This document shows, piece by piece, positions 10,900-21,857 of a stretch of DNA of 64,000 bases (positions are counted from its first letter, which is position 1; every line of letters begins with the position of its first letter). Source of the DNA: Plotosus lineatus (lineage: Eukaryota; Chordata; Actinopteri; Siluriformes; Plotosidae); the NCBI GenBank assembly GCA_024760905.1, contig CM045733.1, positions 34,587,501 to 34,651,500 of the forward strand, read 5' to 3'. Below the pieces are notes generated by a model, which worked only from the letters and a program-made list of their open reading frames with translations, searched no databases and had not been told where the DNA came from. The position numbers were made by a program, and so were the translations under genes.

Positions 10900-10944
10900 A
10901 GGGGGAGCTGGTCCCCATTAACCGCGAAATAAGGGGGATTACTG

Positions 10945-10945
<1 letters not shown>
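10900..10945 (-). mobile_element. Possible terminal repeat of another Tigger-like family
   Basis: On the minus strand the sequence reads CAGTAATCCCCCTTATTTCG and continues 'cggttaatgggga', the type of terminus found in Tigger-related MITEs. The partner end is not seen. A CA/TA microsatellite (10947-11015) follows. Confidence 0.35.
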
Positions 10946-10946
<1 letters not shown>

Positions 10947-10992
<46 letters not shown>

Positions 10993-11015
10993 CATATATA
11001 TATATATATATCTGG
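10947..11015. repeat. (CA)n(TA)n compound microsatellite
   Basis: A CA tract followed by interrupted TA repeats, just outside the possible transposon terminus. Confidence 0.9.
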
Positions 11016-11054
11016 AATTGCCACACCATTCACCACCTGGTACATATATATATA

Positions 11055-11397
11055 GGGGCAGTGGTGGTCTAGTGGATAGGGCGCAGGATCGCTGATCCTA
11101 AGGTTGGGGGTTCGAGTCCCCACAAAGGTTGTCACTGTCCACCCAGTGCAGCTAACTGGGTTATCAAAGGCATGCCATGTCTCTCACTGTCTATGGTGAG
11201 AGGCATGTAAAAATGTAAAAGAACCATTGCTGACTTTCATAAAGAGTAGGCTGCAAAGCCGTCAGTGTGTTTCTGTCGCTTGCTAAAGGGTTGTGACAGG
11301 AAGGGCATCCGACGTAAAAACCTATACCAAATCAAATGTGCAAATCAAATGATTCGCTGTGGCGACTCCTGAGAAAGGGGAAAAAGCCAAAAAGAGA

Positions 11398-11398
<1 letters not shown>
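11055..11398 (+). mobile_element. SINE1, full length, tail T1
   Basis: The tRNA-like head starts GGGGCAGTGGTGGTCTAGTGG, with an A box at TGGTCTAGTGG and a B box at GGTTCGAGTCC, for RNA polymerase III. The body 'cagtgcagctaactgggttatcaaagg...gtgtttctgtc' follows. Tail T1 consists of GACAGGAAGGGCATCCGACG, ATTCGCTGTGGCGAC and AAAGCC, then GAAGATATAT as in the RTE LINE tail. It is flanked by TA tracts, so any target duplication is masked. Confidence 0.9.

Positions 11399-11464
<66 letters not shown>
11399..11464. repeat. (TA)n microsatellite
   Basis: A TA tract extending the T1 tail and providing the TA target of the adjoining Tc1-like transposon. Confidence 0.95.
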
Positions 11465-11465
<1 letters not shown>

Positions 11466-13009
11466 TGGTCCTTCTCAAAAATTTGCATATTGTGATAAAG
11501 TTCATTATTTTCTGTAATGTACTGATAAAAATTAAACTTTCATATATTTTAGATTTATTGCACCCCAACTGAAATACTTTTATTGTTTTAATACTGATGA
11601 TTTTGGCATACAGCTCATGAAAACCCAAAATTCCTATCTCAAAAAATTAACATATTTCATCCGACCAATTTAAAAAAAGTGTTTTTAATACAAAAAAAGA
11701 CAACCTTCAAATAATTATGTTCAGTTATGCACTCAATACTTGGTTGGGAATCCTTTTGCAGAAATGACTGCATCAATATGGCGTGGCATGGAGGCAATCA
11801 GCCTGTGGCACTGCTGAGGTGTTATGGAGGCCCAGGATGCTTCGATAGTGGCCTTAAGCTCATCCACGGTGTTGGGTCTGGTGTCTCTCAACTTTCTCTT
11901 CACAATATCCCACAGATTCTCTATGGGGTTCAGGTCAGGAGAGTTGGCAGGCCAATTGAGCACAGTAATACCATGGTCAGTAAACCATTTCCCAGTGGTT
12001 TTGGCACTGTGAGCAGGTGCCAGGTTGTGCTGAAAAATGAAATCTTCATCTCCATAAAGCTTTTCAGCAGATGGAAGCATGAAGTGCTCCAAAATCTCCT
12101 GATAGCTAGCTGCATTGACCCTGCCCTTGATAAAACACAGTGGACCAACACCAGCAGCTGACATGGCACCCCAGACCATCACTGACTGTGGGTACTTCAC
12201 ACTGGACTTCAGGCATTTTGGCATTTCCTTCTCCCCAGTCTTCCTCCAGACTCTGGCACCTTGATTTCCAAATGACATGCAAAATTTGCTTTCATCCAAA
12301 AAAGTACTTTGGACCACTGAGCAACAGTCCAGTGCTGCTTCTCTGTATCCCAAGTCAGGCGCTTCTGCCGCTGCTTCTGGTTCAAAAGTGGCTTGACCTA
12401 GGGAATGCGGCACCTGTAGCCCAGTCCACTGCTTCAACAGGACCCCCAAGGTCTGGAATTGGCCCTTCTCCACAATCTTCCTCAGGGTCCGATCACCTCT
12501 TCTGGTTGTGCAGCGTTTTCTGCCACACTTTTTCCTTCCCAGACGTCCCACTGAGGTGCCTTGATACAGCACTCTGGGAACAGCCTATTCGCTCAGAGAT
12601 TTCTTTCTGTTTCTTGCCCTCTTGCTTGAGGGTGTCAATGATGGCCTTCTGGACAGCAGTCAGGTCGGCAGTCTTACCCATGATTGCGGTTTTGAGTAAT
12701 GAACCAGGCTGGGAGTTTTTAAAAGCCTCAGGAATCTTTTGCAGGTGTTTAGAGTTAATTGGTTGATTCAGATGATTAGGTTAATAGCTCGTTTAGAGTA
12801 CCTTTTCATGATATGCTAATTTTTTGAGATAGGAATTTTGGGTTTTCATGAGCTGTATGCCAAAATCATCAGTATTAATACAATAAAAGACCTGAAATAT
12901 TTCAGTTGGTGTGCAATGAATCTAAAATATATGAAAGTTTAATTTTTATCAGTACATGACAGAAAATAGTGAACTTTACCACAATATGCTAATTTTTTGA
13001 GAAGGACTA

Positions 13010-13010
<1 letters not shown>
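11465..13010 (-). mobile_element. Tc1-like transposon 2, with about 210-bp inverted repeats
   Basis: The left terminus is CTGGTCCTTCTCAAAAATTT; the right (minus strand) is CTAGTCCTTCTCAAAAAATT. Both arms continue in parallel for about 210 bp, including 'tttcatatattttagat' and 'ggcatacagctcatgaaaac'. TA flanks both ends. At 1546 bp it is full length. Arm identity is high, so this is a much younger copy than transposon 1. The transposase is on the minus strand. Confidence 0.95.
11733..12681 (-). pseudogene. Tc1-like transposase, one frameshift and a lost catalytic Asp
   Basis: The start at 12681 gives MGKTADLTAVQKAIIDTLKQ and then KQKEISERIGCSQSAVSRHL, the paired-like HTH. A frameshift between about 12490 and 12575 moves the rest into a 279-residue frame. 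This includes FLDESKF (first Asp region), SVMVWGAMSAAGVGPL, FQHNLAPAH and NSPDLNPIENLWDIVKRK (third residue, Glu). The second motif normally ends in Asp; here it is Asn from an AAC codon, consistent with GAC to AAC at a CpG. The protein is otherwise complete to its C-terminus. Confidence 0.92.
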
Positions 13011-13012
<2 letters not shown>

Positions 13013-13088
<76 letters not shown>

Positions 13089-13102
13089 AAGAGAGAGAGA
13101 GA
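13013..13102. repeat. (TA)n(GA)n compound microsatellite
   Basis: It separates Tc1-like transposon 2 from the 3' end of the Ty3/gypsy element and seems to have replaced most of that element's 3' LTR. Confidence 0.95.
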
Positions 13103-13222
13103 TAGTGAACACGCTGCCAGCAAGCACAGACCATAACAGTACATAACATAACATAACAGTACCCCCCCAGGCGGGGGCCACCTGGCGCCCAACCAGGCTT
13201 GTCCAAGAACTGCCGATAGAAC

Positions 13223-14525
13223 TCAGTTTAACAAGTATGGGTCCAGGATTAGGGAACGAAGAATCCAGAAGCGTTCTTCGGGCCCATACTCCTCCCAGTC
13301 CACCAGGTACTGGAAACCATGACCCTGCCTGTGTACATCAAGGATGTGATTTGCTGTGTATGCGGGGTGTCCATCAATCAGCTGTAGAGTAGGAGGGGGG
13401 TCGGTAGGGGGTGGAGGGAACTTTCCACCACAGGCTTGATCAAGGATACATGGAATACTGAGTGTACTTTGAGTGAGGATGGGAGCTTGCGTCGGACTGG
13501 GATTTATGATCTTTTCGATGGCATAGGGCCTGCTGTACCTGGGAGACAAATATTTTGAGTCGACTTGCAGGGACAGGTTCCGGGAGGAGAGCCAAACTTG
13601 TTGCCCAATTGTGTAGGGAGGTGCCGGGATCCAGTAGATTCTTTGGTTTCGGGCCACAGTCCATTCGAGGACGACACGGGCTTCTCTCCAGACCCGGCAT
13701 GCTCTGCAAAAATGCTCCCAGACGGATGAAACTGCCACTTTGACTTCCTGGCTGGGAAACAGGGGAGGCTGGAACCCCTTGATCACCATGAAGGGGGACA
13801 TCACGGTGGCGGCACAGACCAGGGAGTTGTGTGCGTATTCTATCCATTTGAGGTGTGCGGCCCAGAACACTGGGCGACGGGAGGCGACGCAGCGCAGGGA
13901 GAATCCGAGGCTCTGATTAGTTTCGCTCTGCCTGCCCATTAGACTGAGGATGGTAACCAGAGGTCAAATTACAGGAGACTCCCAGGGTGTTGCAGAACGC
14001 CTTCCAAACTCTAGATGCAAACTGAGGGCCTCGGTCCGAAACGACCTCCTGGGGATTGCATGAAGGCAAAAAACGTGTTGGACCAGGAGACATCACTGTG
14101 GGGAGTTTGGGTAGGGCGACAAATTGGATCTCCTTGGAGAAACGGTCTACTGCCGTCAGGATGACCGTGTTGCCCTTGGACGGAGGTAACCCTGTAACAA
14201 AGTCCACTGCGCTATTGCCCACTGGAGCTCGGGCCAGCGGGGGAACATATAGTCGACATTGGGGGCACCCGACGGGCTCCGGTTCCCCCTGCTGGGCGTC
14301 ATGAACTAGACATTCGACCTCCCATTGAGCGGCTCCAAGTATACAAGAGACAGGCAGGATGTTCTCCGTGGTGGTGTCTTCCCCCTGGGAGAACTGCCTG
14401 GGGAGAGCATCTGGTTTCATATTCCGGGAGCCAGGTCGGTACGTTAACGTAAAATTGAATCTCCCTAGGTTGAGGGACCATTGTGCCTGACGCAAGTTCA
14501 ACTTCTTGGCCGTAAGAAGGTACAA
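13223..14525 (-). pseudogene. Ty3/gypsy RNase H end, integrase and chromodomain remnant
   Basis: This covers two overlapping frames. The 13917-14525 frame begins with the end of RNase H and then has integrase core motifs: DFVTGLPPSKGN around the first catalytic Asp and VVSDRGPQFASRVWKAF around the second. The 13223-13939 frame continues the integrase C-terminal region and ends in a chromodomain, FQYLVDWEEYGPEERFWI (about 13258-13306). A frame change near 13917-13940 separates them. The chromodomain is the expected targeting module of this clade. Confidence 0.85.
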
Positions 14526-15500
14526 CTTCCACCACGAACTGCAGCGACGGGTCCAGATGGATCACTCCAGATGCATTTACAAATTTTGCCTTCAGTCTAT
14601 CGAACACCACTTGGGCACTAGGGGACCACTGGAAAGGAGTTTTGGGTGATGTCAGCTGTGTGAGGGGGGCTGCTAGGTGGCTATAGTCTTGCACGAACCG
14701 TCAATAGAAGTTAGCGAACCCCAGGAACCTCTGCAGCTGTTTCCACATCCCCAGAGTCACCCACTCCGCCACCACCTTCACCTTCGCTGGATCGAATCTT
14801 ATCCACCCCTTCTCCACAATGAACCCCAGGAAAGAGACTGAGGGGACATGGAACTCGCACTTTTCCGCTTTGACAAATAACCTGTTCTCTAGGAGCCTCT
14901 TTAACACCGTTCTTACGTGACGGAGATGCTTGTCGTGGTTTTTAGAGAAAATTAGGATGTCGTCCAAGTACACGAATATGAAGCGGTTTAGCATGTCTCT
15001 GAACACATCATTAACCAGGGCTTGGAAAACCACCGTTAGTTAGACCGAACGGCATGACCATATGTTCGAAATGACCCAAGGGTGTATTAAAGGTCGTCTT
15101 CCACTCATGGTCCTTGCTGCAAACCTCTTTCACATCATGGTATTCTTTCGGAACCCAGGCCAAGTCCAGATCTTCCAGGTCAACCGGAGTTTGTGAAGCT
15201 TGGGAGGGTATGGCCGCCAGTAAGCAGTGTTAGAGGCAGTAGTTACTCCAGCTGGTGAGGGTGCGCCAGTCAATGTGGGGGTTGTGGGTCTGCAGCCATG
15301 GCCACCCCAGCACCAGGGGAGAGAGACGGGCGGGGAGCACAAACACTCCCGGTGATTCCCGGATAGACTGCGCTTGACAGGCTTTGTCTTGTGCATGACA
15401 TGAGCTATGAGTCTGCTATCAGTGGCAACTACCTCCTTGGGGGTTTCAAGTTCATATACAGGCAGGTCATGGAGCTTCACCATCCCCGAATCGATGAAGT
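14299..15500 (-). pseudogene. Ty3/gypsy protease, RT and RNase H remnant with internal deletion
   Basis: The RT active site [13 protein letters not shown] is encoded at 14950-14980. Upstream, the frame passes directly from a spacer near 15120 to a block late in the palm, so the fingers and first half of the palm, including the first catalytic Asp, are missing. The RNase H connection follows at 14299-14694 with QDYSHLAAPLTQL. The aspartic protease region (about 15130-15540) has lost a continuous frame. Confidence 0.8.
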
Positions 15501-15651
15501 TAGCGTCAGAGCCTGAGTCAATGAATACGACGACAGAATAGGTGTGTTGTACGGAGTGCAGCGTACCTTGAACTTTCAGGCACTTCCCGGGTATCTTGTA
15601 GGGTTCTATCGTCGTTGCTCCTCTCTTAGCTGTCGGATCCTGTCGTTCGGG

Positions 15652-16618
15652 GCACTACGCGAGGTAATGACCCTTTTCTGCGCAGTAGATGCATAGACCA
15701 TTGGTCAGTTGCCAATGCCTTTCCTCTGCCGTCAGCCTGGTGCGGCTCAGCTGCATGGGTTCGTGACAATCATCTTCTCTTGGAGGAGGGAATAGTGAGG
15801 AGGTTCAAGATGAGGCCTCGTTGGGCCTCACGGAGGTGCTCAAGCACGGGTAGACAAGACTGGTCCGCTACTCCTGGGATCGATCCCTCTCTCTCTCAGC
15901 TGGTTGTCCAACCTGGTAGTCAAGGCGATCAAATCCTCGAGAGTAGCTGTCTCATTTCGTGCCGCGAGCTCGTCCTTCAGCCTCTCATTCTGACCCCGCA
16001 GGAAAGCCCCCCAGAGTGCTGGGTCGTTCCAGACGCTTTCTACAGCGAGGATCCAGAATCTGATTGCATACTCCGCTACTGACTGCGAGCCTTGCTTGAT
16101 TCGAAGGATCTGAGAGCTCACCTCCTCCCCTTTCGCCGGACGATCGAAGACCTTTTTCATTTCCAGCACAAACTGGTCTAAGTGGGAGCATAATTTCAGG
16201 GTATGGGTGGCGACCGCTAGTGTCCAGGACGAGGCTTGCTCCGTGAGTAGGCTCATAACGAAGGTGGTCTTAGCTTGATTGGTGGTGTATGTGAGCAGCT
16301 GCTGGCTAAAGACGAGCGAACACTGATGGAGGAGCCGATCGTGCCCGAATACCTGGCTGGCATAGGGGTTCTTGACGCATGGAGAGTATAGCTGGCGCTG
16401 GCGCTGCTGCCGAAGCGGAGAGTGAAGCGGGAGTGGGTGGGGTCGTGGCTCCGAGTTGTGTGGTGATGGCGTCCATCCTTCCGCCGAGCTGCACCATGCT
16501 GGTGGTTATATGCTGGAGGTTGTCCACAATTTGGTGCAGGGTGGAGTTGTGTTGTTACAAGAGGACTCCCTGGTGGGATAATGCCTGCTGGAGTGGGACA
16601 GTCTCTGCTGGGTCCATG
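15652..16618 (-). pseudogene. Ty3/gypsy gag remnant
   Basis: The start ATG at 16618 opens with MDPAETVPL, but a stop follows about 20 codons later and another near 16308. A retrotransposon gag core is open at 15840-16256 (DQFVLEMKKVFDRP; AEYAIRFWILAVESVWND). A CCHC zinc knuckle is encoded at 15652-15693, but a TAG sits one codon before its last Cys. The gag is therefore clearly dead. Confidence 0.8.
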
Positions 16619-16934
16619 TTTCTGGTCAGAAGATTCTGTGATGGCAGGAGCATATGAGTCTGACCCAAAGATGCAGGAGACCATGTACGAAGATTCAATT
16701 ACTTTATTTTAGCACTGGGAAAACCAAAATCACTGGAAATAGTTCTTAACGGAAAACTATTCGAGCACGAAGCAGGATACCAGGAGTCAGAGAGATCACG
16801 GGGAACGGAATCACATTGAAAGGACGATCTTCTGACACCAGAGGGGAGCGCGCTGCTCCTCTTTATAGTTCCCTGATTGCTGAGTATACGGGAATGGTGA
16901 GTTAAAGTTGTCTTCACAGTCTGTGAGTGCATTC

Positions 16935-17062
16935 TGAGTCTATATAGATCATCATCAGCAGGAGGGAGGGGCTTCCAAGAGGAGAACTCCAGTCAACATC
17001 AGCGCATCAGGACAGATTACAGGACTCAGAAAGCAGAAGGATCAGGATCACCAGCATCCCAG
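16935..17062 (+). repeat. Fragment of interspersed repeat G
   Basis: 'atatagatcatcatcagcag', 'caggactcagaaagcagaag' and 'gatcaccagcatcccagaa' match the right half of the repeat at 33108-33990. It lies immediately beyond the gypsy element. The class is unknown to me; from memory it is a common fish repeat. The next 300 bp (17063-17369) is AT-rich with nothing recognised. Confidence 0.6.
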
Positions 17063-17369
17063 AAGAAGAATGTGTACAATACATGTGTCACTGCAGCCAA
17101 TGATCATACAGATAACTTGGAATGGAACTCTGTAATCTGCCTAAAAACAACTAATAACATGAGAGTGAGACAAACTTCAATCAACTGTCTCTTACATTTA
17201 TCTAATATCTAATATCTCCAGTACAAAGCTACAAAAGCAAACAAAAGCAAACAGAAACCAAACCTGTCTATTTAATACTAACTGAATGATTGTACTCTTG
17301 ATTATTTTTACATCAGAAGAGAGGATGATTAAACCTAAAACACTATAGAGAGTAAATTAACAATGTTGC

Positions 17370-17370
17370 T

Positions 17371-17441
<71 letters not shown>
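17370..17441. repeat. (GA)n microsatellite
   Basis: An uninterrupted GA tract. The next 220 bp to 17660 is unclassified. Confidence 0.95.
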
Positions 17442-17443
<2 letters not shown>

Positions 17444-17662
17444 TGACATCACTACAAATGTCATGCTGCACCGTGATGCCTGCTGGGTAATTTCTGAATT
17501 GATTGCTCTCTGGCCAATAGCAATCAAAGGAGATTTGAGGGTCAGGAAGATTTGACTCACCAAATCCCTCATATTCAATTTCCAATAAAGGAGCAGAAGA
17601 GAGGTGAGACACTCGATTTCTCATTCATTTTAGAAACGAGATACACATGCACACACACGTGT

Positions 17663-17663
<1 letters not shown>

Positions 17664-17753
<90 letters not shown>

Positions 17754-17783
17754 GAAAGAAAGAGAGAGAAAGATAGAAACAAA

Positions 17784-17832
<49 letters not shown>

Positions 17833-17901
17833 CAGTGTCCCTTCAATTTCAAGGGCAGACCTCATTAAAGACCACTAGCCAACCGAATCCTTGGTGTCCG
17901 C

Positions 17902-17955
<54 letters not shown>

Positions 17956-17957
17956 TC

Positions 17958-18019
<62 letters not shown>
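17664..18019. repeat. Microsatellite cluster (AC)n, (GA)n, (GT)n, (GT)n
   Basis: (AC)n at about 17664-17751, (GA)n at 17787-17828, and two (GT)n tracts at 17903-17951 and 17965-18019. The AC and GT tracts are complementary inverted arms about 150 bp apart. Confidence 0.95.
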
Positions 18020-18022
<3 letters not shown>

Positions 18023-18801
18023 ATGTGTAAAACCAGTTTTTAGACAGGCTAAGTTCTAGCTTTATCAATGCTACAGATCAAGATTTAAGAATTCCATGAA
18101 AACTGATTTCAAATGTATTTTCTTCTTTAACTCTGTCATTTCACCCCACCCCAAATCTCACCGAGGTCTTTTCCTGGTTGGATGTGCCCAGACACGACAC
18201 CAGAGATGCATTCAGGAGGCATTCTAATCAAAGTGATCTTTTCATTGCATAGCCAATAAAGCATTACAGTATATTACATGCTGTTAATAACTGTCGAGCA
18301 TCTCAAAGCATGTACTATCTTACAAAACATTTTGCAATATAGATGCCAGTTTTTATATACTGCTTATTATGTATCTGTACTGAAAGTAAAAGAAAACATC
18401 TGGTTGACATACTCGCACAAAAATCATACAGAATTACACTACCTATCAGCCTCTGCAAGTCACATATCTCACTCATCACTCCTTCACGCCTTCACTTAAC
18501 ATCTTCAGTTTTTTGTTTTGTGTTTTTTTAACCAAAAAATGCATTTCCAGTCCTAATATCTGTCAGTGATTACTATAAACTATTCAGTAAAACAAAATTA
18601 CATTTGATTATAATGTGCTTCATATCACATTTCGCAGACTATTTTCCTTTATGACTGTCACTGTATCTATGTACTGTATATGGATGAAATTATTAAAAAA
18701 ACTAATTTTATTAATTTATAGTATTCAATCAGAACTAGAGCAGTTTTTTCCATTGTAATGTTTTAATCTCACTTAAACATTACTGTCAGTATATAGCAGC
18801 A
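18020..18801. other. Unannotated AT-rich stretch
   Basis: No coding frame of interest, terminal repeats or tRNA-like boxes were seen. The last 11 bases (18791-18801) are the left target duplication of the next SINE. Confidence 0.5.
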
Positions 18802-19147
18802 GGGGCAGTGGTGGTCGAATGGTATAGGGCGCTGGATCGCTGATCCAAAGGATGGGGGGTTCGATTCCCACTCTCCACAAGGTTGTCACTGTCCTCCCCA
18901 GTGCAGCTAACTGGGTTATCAAAGGCCAGCCATGTCTCTCACTGTCTATGGTGTGAGGCATGTCAAAGATCCATTGCTGACTTTCGACAAGAGTAGGCTG
19001 CAAAGCCGTCGGCATGTTTCTGCCCTGCGATGGCCTGGCGAGCTGTCCAGGGTGTACTCTGCCCTCACCCGAAGTTGGCTGGGATGGGCGCCAGTCTCCC
19101 CATGACCCTAATTAGGATTAAGCGGTTACAGAAAATGAACTGAACTG
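18802..19147 (+). mobile_element. SINE1, full length, tail T2
   Basis: The head and body are as at 11055 (B box here GGTTCGATTCC). After 'ggcatgtttctgccc' the tail switches to T2: GCGATGGCCTGGCGAGCTGT, 'gggtgtactctgccctc', 'gttggctgggatgggcgcc' and CCTAATTAGGATTAAGCGGT. An 11-bp target duplication ATATAGCAGCA (18791-18801 and 19148-19158) sets both ends. Confidence 0.93.
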
Positions 19148-19158
19148 ATATAGCAGCA

Positions 19159-19597
19159 GTGAATATTTCTTCAAAAAGTTACTTTATGATACTCCTGCCA
19201 CCACTAAAGATGAACAGAGTAGGCTTTTCAAATATACCAAATCTGGTGGATGGATTTCCCTCAGAAAGGTCTTTGTTGGGACTGTATATGGGTAACTTTG
19301 ACTTTATTACAAGGTCGCATTTTCTGTAATCAACTCGTAAAAGGTTGTTAGTGCAAGTATATAAGATCGAAATGGTCCTGAGCAACACCATAAGTTGTCA
19401 AAAAGAAAGGCATGTTGCTGGAATCTGCTATGATACCATCAAATTGCATTTTTTCCAGTTCAGGGAACTATCAATAAAAATACAAAGGGTATTTGTATGA
19501 TGTGACCTGTGAGAGTATTTCATCATGAATGGCCATAGGCCTCCTCCTCCTTCAAGGTCAAACATCATCTATTCGTCATCATCAACATCATCATCTT
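19159..19597. other. Unannotated stretch
   Basis: Ordinary non-coding sequence. I see no repeat family or gene in it. Confidence 0.5.
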
Positions 19598-19800
19598 ACT
19601 ATTATTATTATTATTATTATTCATTCATTCATTCATTCATTCATTCATTCATTCATTTTCTAAGCTACTTAATCTTAATTAGGATTGTGGGGAGGCTGGC
19701 ACTTATCTCAGCTGACTATGGGGAAGAGGGGTGACATCATAGAAAGTTCATCAGGCCATTGCAGGGCCAATGTTCGTGAACAATCATTCAGTCTCATACT
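19598..19800 (-). mobile_element. SINE3-type 3' tail with (ATT)n and (CATT)n
   Basis: (ATT)n then (CATT)n, followed by TTTTCTAAGCTACTTAATCT and 'tgactatggggaagagg...gccattgcagggccaatg'. This is the reverse complement of the T2-like tail of SINE3 (compare 48770-48900). An (ATT)n tract at about 19800-19830 follows. Confidence 0.6.
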
Positions 19801-20084
19801 TATTATTATTATTATTATTATTATTATTAGTTTTAGCATTCACCAACAGATAATTATCACCACACCATGCAACAGTCTTTTTATTTTTGAATAAGACTCT
19901 GAAATGTCACTGTCTTTCTTCATTAAACATAAGATGGCAGTATCATCTGAGAATTTAATTATGTAGTTGTTAGGGTTACGGCTTCTACACTCATTAGTCA
20001 TGCCATTATTTAAACAGCTTGATCCTTTATTAGGGTAACGAAGAGGCTAGATCCCTGTCCTAGCCGATTCTAGAAGAAGGTAAG

Positions 20085-20125
20085 ATACACCCTTAACACC
20101 TCGCCAGACAATTGCAGAGCCTGGA

Positions 20126-20182
<57 letters not shown>

Positions 20183-20260
20183 GGGAGTAATTTGAAATGC
20201 ACATTTAGCCATCTGTGGACTGTGGGAAGAAACTGGAGTTCCCAGAGGAAACCCACCAAG
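20085..20260 (-). mobile_element. SINE3 fragment interrupted by (CA)n
   Basis: 'ctcgccagacaattgcagagcc' and 'gactgtgggaagaaactgg', 'cagaggaaaccca' are the reverse complement of the SINE3 middle (compare 28130-28200). A (CA)n tract at 20128-20180 lies between them. Confidence 0.65.
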
Positions 20261-20562
20261 TCTGGTTCTGTTGACACTCACTAGTGTATACAGATAAAGT
20301 GACACATTTCTGAGAGGCCCATGTTGTCAAGCATTGGGGTGCAGAAAGCATGCTGTTAACATTTAAATTTTTTTTTTTTTTTTGGTTCGAAACAATTGGA
20401 ATCATGTCATAATATTTAGTGGGTGGATACACTTGATTGTATGATTTATTGCACCAAACTTCATTTGTTTAATATCTGGCTCTCTTTAAGAAAAAAAATA
20501 TATGCACACTGCATATCTATGAGGCGCACCAACGACGAGTGCCATGTGCTCTGTATATAACC

Positions 20563-21533
20563 CAGTGCTTCTCAAATAGTGGGGCGCGCCCCTCTTGGGG
20601 GGCATGGTATGATGCCAGTGGGGGGGGGGGTGATGCTGAGGGGAGCACATATGACCCTGGGGAACATGTTTTTTTGGAATTGTGTATAAGAATTAAGTGT
20701 AATTGCACCTCCACTCCACTAGTTGGCAGTGGCGCTCTCATTGTCACGCTGTGGTGTAGCGGTTTTTCGCACAAGCAAACAATATGAAGTGCAGTAAAAA
20801 ACCCCCTCAAGAAACAACATGGGAAAATTTCTAACAGGAACAAAGAGAAAGGTGGAGAGAGACGGAGATATTAAGCCATAAATAAATTGAATGAGTTTAA
20901 ATAAGGATGTATTTTTTTTTTATTTCTGGCACATTGGTGCACTTTAAATCTTTTCTATTACAGATTAAAAAACAACGTGAATGAAGTTTTTCTTTGTTGT
21001 AAGTTGAACTATATTTCTTTATATTTTATTTTTAATGTTAATAAAGATACAATTTTATTCAGAAGTGTACTAACAATTTTATAGGCAAATAATACTATTT
21101 GGGCAGTGGTGCTCTCGTGGTATAAGGCGCCGGATCGCTGATCCAAAGGTTGGGGGTTCGAGTCCCACTCTCCACAAGGTTGTCACTGTCCCCCACAGTG
21201 CTGCTAACTGGGTTATCAAAGGCCGGCCATGTCTCTCACTGTCTATGGTGTGAGGCATGTAAAATAACCATTGCTGACTTTCTACAAGAGTAGGCTGCAA
21301 AGCCGTCAGCGTGTTTCCGCCCTGCGATGGCCTGGCGAGCTGTCCAGGGTGTACTCTGCCCTCGCCCTGAGTTGGCTGGGATGGGCACCAGCCTCCCCGT
21401 GACCCTAATTAGGATGAAGCGGTTACAGAAAATGAACCGATGAACTGAATAGTACTATTTGTTGTCGCTCGGGGGCGAAATATTTTTTTCTTCCTGGGGG
21501 GGGGGCGCCACAAAAAGTAATTGAGAAGCACTG
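20563..21533. mobile_element. Non-autonomous hAT element (MITE), copy 2, with nested SINE1
   Basis: The ends CAGTGCTTCTCAA and TTGAGAAGCACTG are perfect inverted repeats. An exact 8-bp target duplication ATATAACC (20555-20562 and 21534-21541) identifies the hAT superfamily. The interior is G-rich and non-coding. Without the SINE it is about 610 bp. Confidence 0.92.
21101..21450 (+). mobile_element. SINE1, full length, tail T2, nested in the hAT MITE
   Basis: The head has B box GGTTCGAGTCC, followed by the body and tail T2 ending in GTTACAGAAAATGAACCGAT. The target duplication is TACTATTT (21093-21100 and 21453-21460). The hAT copy at 43687 shows the same site empty (near 43885). Confidence 0.93.
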
Positions 21534-21595
21534 ATATAACCTATCATGTGATGTCATATACTGTACTGTTAATTAGTAACTACTGTCACATCAGG

Positions 21596-21845
21596 CCCCC
21601 AGTGCAGCTAACTGGGTTATCAAAGGCCGGCCATGTCTTCCACTGTCTATGGTGTGAGGCATTTAAAAGAACCATTGCTGACTTTCATAAAGAGTAGGCT
21701 GCAAAGCCGTCGGCGTGTTTCCGCCCTGCGATGGCCTGGCGAGCTGTCCAGGGTGTACTCTGCCCTCGCCTGAAGTTGGCTGGGATAGGCACCAGCCTCC
21801 CTGCGACCCAAATTAGGATTAAGCGGTTACAGAAAATGATGATGA
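21596..21845 (+). mobile_element. SINE1 headless copy, tail T2
   Basis: It starts at CCCCCAGTGCAGCT and ends with the T2 terminus and ATGATGATG. The target duplication is TGTCACATCAGG at 21584-21595 and TGTCATATCAGG at 21846-21857, one mismatch in 12. It therefore inserted as a headless unit and was not broken later. Confidence 0.9.
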
Positions 21846-21857
21846 TGTCATATCAGG

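Larger units (their letters stand above)
13110..16930 (-). mobile_element. Ty3/gypsy chromovirus, degraded, antisense
   Basis: The minus-strand order is gag, protease region, RT, RNase H, integrase, chromodomain, which is the chromovirus branch of Metaviridae common in fish. A polypurine-like G run (complement of the C run at 13161-13167) precedes a TGTTATG-type 3' LTR start at about 13158. The LTR is then lost in a GA tract. The 5' side (16620-16930) is leader or LTR remnant with a CTTTATA-type box. I could not pair two LTRs. Internal deletion, stops and frameshifts make it non-functional. Confidence 0.85.

Noticed and set aside
13176..13190. TGGCGCCCAACCAGG as a retroviral primer-binding site
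   Set aside because: It is on the strand opposite to the gypsy element and at its 3' end, so it cannot prime that element. There is no LTR beside it.
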